A DNA stretch of 64,000 bases, taken from contig CAADWX010000011.1 of the NCBI GenBank assembly GCA_900752905.1, positions 124,001-188,000 of the forward strand, in the 5' to 3' direction. Of the stretch, positions 63,302-64,000 are shown piece after piece (position 1 is the stretch's first letter; each line of letters opens with the position of its first letter). Source of the stretch: Bacilli bacterium (GTDB taxonomy: Bacteria; Bacillota_I; Bacilli_A; RF39; UBA660). The notes below the pieces were generated by a model, which saw only the letters and a list, made by a program, of their open reading frames with translations, was not told the DNA's origin and did no database searches. The position numbers were made by a program, and so were the translations under genes.

Positions 63302-63853
63302 ATGCCGAAGGTAAGAGTAACAAAAGATGATATTTTAAATATTTCTTTTGATATGGTAAGAATAAATGGAATAGATAATTTAAATGCTAGAAGGATTGCT
63401 AAAGAATTAAATTGTTCTGTTCAACCGATATTTTTTAATTTTTCTAATATGGATGATTTAAAGAAATCTGTTTTAATAAAGTGTTGTGATTATTTTTATG
63501 AATTTGTATCTAATCTTTTTGATGAAGAAATTCCACCATATAAGCAGGTGGGTATAAATTATATTAAATTTGCTAAAGAAGAACCAAATTTGTTTAAATT
63601 ATTATTTATGTCTGATAATGATTTATCTATGCTTGAGAATAATAAATCAGTTGATATTATTAAACAGTATATTGGAAAGTCTTTGCCATTATCTGATTTT
63701 GATATAGATTCTTTTCATTTAAAAATGTGGATATTTACTCAAGGACTTGCTACATTAGTTTTAAACAATAATTTAAAATTAACAGATGAACAAATATCAA
63801 GTTTATTAACTAATGAATTTAAAGCTTTATCACTATATGAAAAGAATAAATAA
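63302..63853 (+). CDS. TetR family regulator
   Basis: 183 residues. The N-terminal helix-turn-helix is VTKDDILNISFDMVRINGID, then LNARRIAKELNCSVQPIFFN. The C-terminal ligand domain is unlike others I know. Start at 63302 follows GGGAGGTG. It probably represses itself and the ABC transporter downstream through the palindrome. Confidence 0.88.
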   Translation: MPKVRVTKDDILNISFDMVRINGIDNLNARRIAKELNCSVQPIFFNFSNMDDLKKSVLIKCCDYFYEFVSNLFDEEIPPYKQVGINYIKFAKEEPNLFKLLFMSDNDLSMLENNKSVDIIKQYIGKSLPLSDFDIDSFHLKMWIFTQGLATLVLNNNLKLTDEQISSLLTNEFKALSLYEKNK

Positions 63854-63871
63854 TTAAGGAGATAGATTTAT

Positions 63872-64000
63872 ATGAAAAAGAGTGTTATTGAGGTAAATAA
63901 TTTAACAAAGAATTATAAGAATTTAAAGGCAATAGATAATTTAAGTATTGATGTTTATGAGGGAGAGATATTAGGACTTTTAGGACCTAATGGTAGTGGT
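63872..64000 (+). CDS. ABC transporter ATP-binding protein (3' end outside window)
   Basis: The first 43 residues: [20 protein letters not shown], then [13 protein letters not shown], the beginning of Walker A. Typical of multidrug-type ABC exporters; the transporter subunit should follow. 18 nt after the TetR gene with an AAGGAG site, same operon. Confidence 0.92.
   Translation, partial: MKKSVIEVNNLTKNYKNLKAIDNLSIDVYEGEILGLLGPNGSG

Overview
The window is very AT-rich (about a quarter G+C by eye) and uses strong GGAGG/GGTG ribosome sites, TTGACA-N17-TATAAT promoters and short-loop terminators with T-tracts. TGA is a normal stop (for example at the ends of nrdD and of the genes ending at 16589 and 37520), so this is not the Mycoplasma code. 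The gene set (cdaA-cdaR, scpAB, ClpC, T-box-valS, CIRCE-Hsp20, a Cse60-like and a SpoIIID-like protein, oxygen-sensitive NrdDG) points to an anaerobic, low-GC Bacilli/Firmicutes lineage with a reduced genome, probably an uncultivated gut group close to the Mollicutes. That placement is inference.

Layout. 1-3.2 kb: tail of a VirD4/TraG-type coupling protein and a secreted protein with a VirB2-like membrane tail. 3.2-9.3 kb: housekeeping genes for c-di-AMP synthesis (cdaA, cdaR), chromosome condensation (scpA, scpB) and small unknowns. 9.3-11.8 kb: an AlgI/DHHW surface O-acylation pair. 12 kb: tRNA-Leu(CAA). 12.2-17 kb: GH25 muramidase, radical SAM protein, DcuC/YfcC carrier, YgjP metallopeptidase and two tiny genes. 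17.1-26 kb: clpC, a valine T-box controlling an HD hydrolase and valS, a lone type IV pilin-like gene, a structured RNA candidate, and recG followed by a second small RNA candidate.

26.2-49.6 kb is an accessory region with a decaying integrative element. Arrays of 11-bp-phased direct repeats lie near 28.1 and 48.9 kb, and a broken AP2-type tyrosine integrase and a decapitated CI-like repressor lie inside. The cargo has two parts. The first is a run of small-molecule phosphohydrolases (histidine phosphatase, PHP, HD, HAD, 2H), GNAT acetyltransferases and four multi-pass transporters (28.7-38.8 kb). The second is defence-like: HTH-Fic plus an OLD-like ATPase/TOPRIM protein, an HsdS remnant and an unknown two-gene operon. 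At least five genes there are cut by a single in-frame TAA; no such lesion was seen in the flanking core genes.

49.7-64 kb returns to core genes: CIRCE-controlled Hsp20, cysteine desulfurase with a TtcA-like tRNA thiolase, a HerA/DUF853 ATPase, DUF1292, a coiled-coil protein, a guanine deaminase-like enzyme, a Crp/Fnr regulator divergent from nrdD-nrdG-dut across a perfect palindrome, a zincin, mntP, a SpoIIID-like regulator, and a TetR regulator with the start of an ABC transporter.
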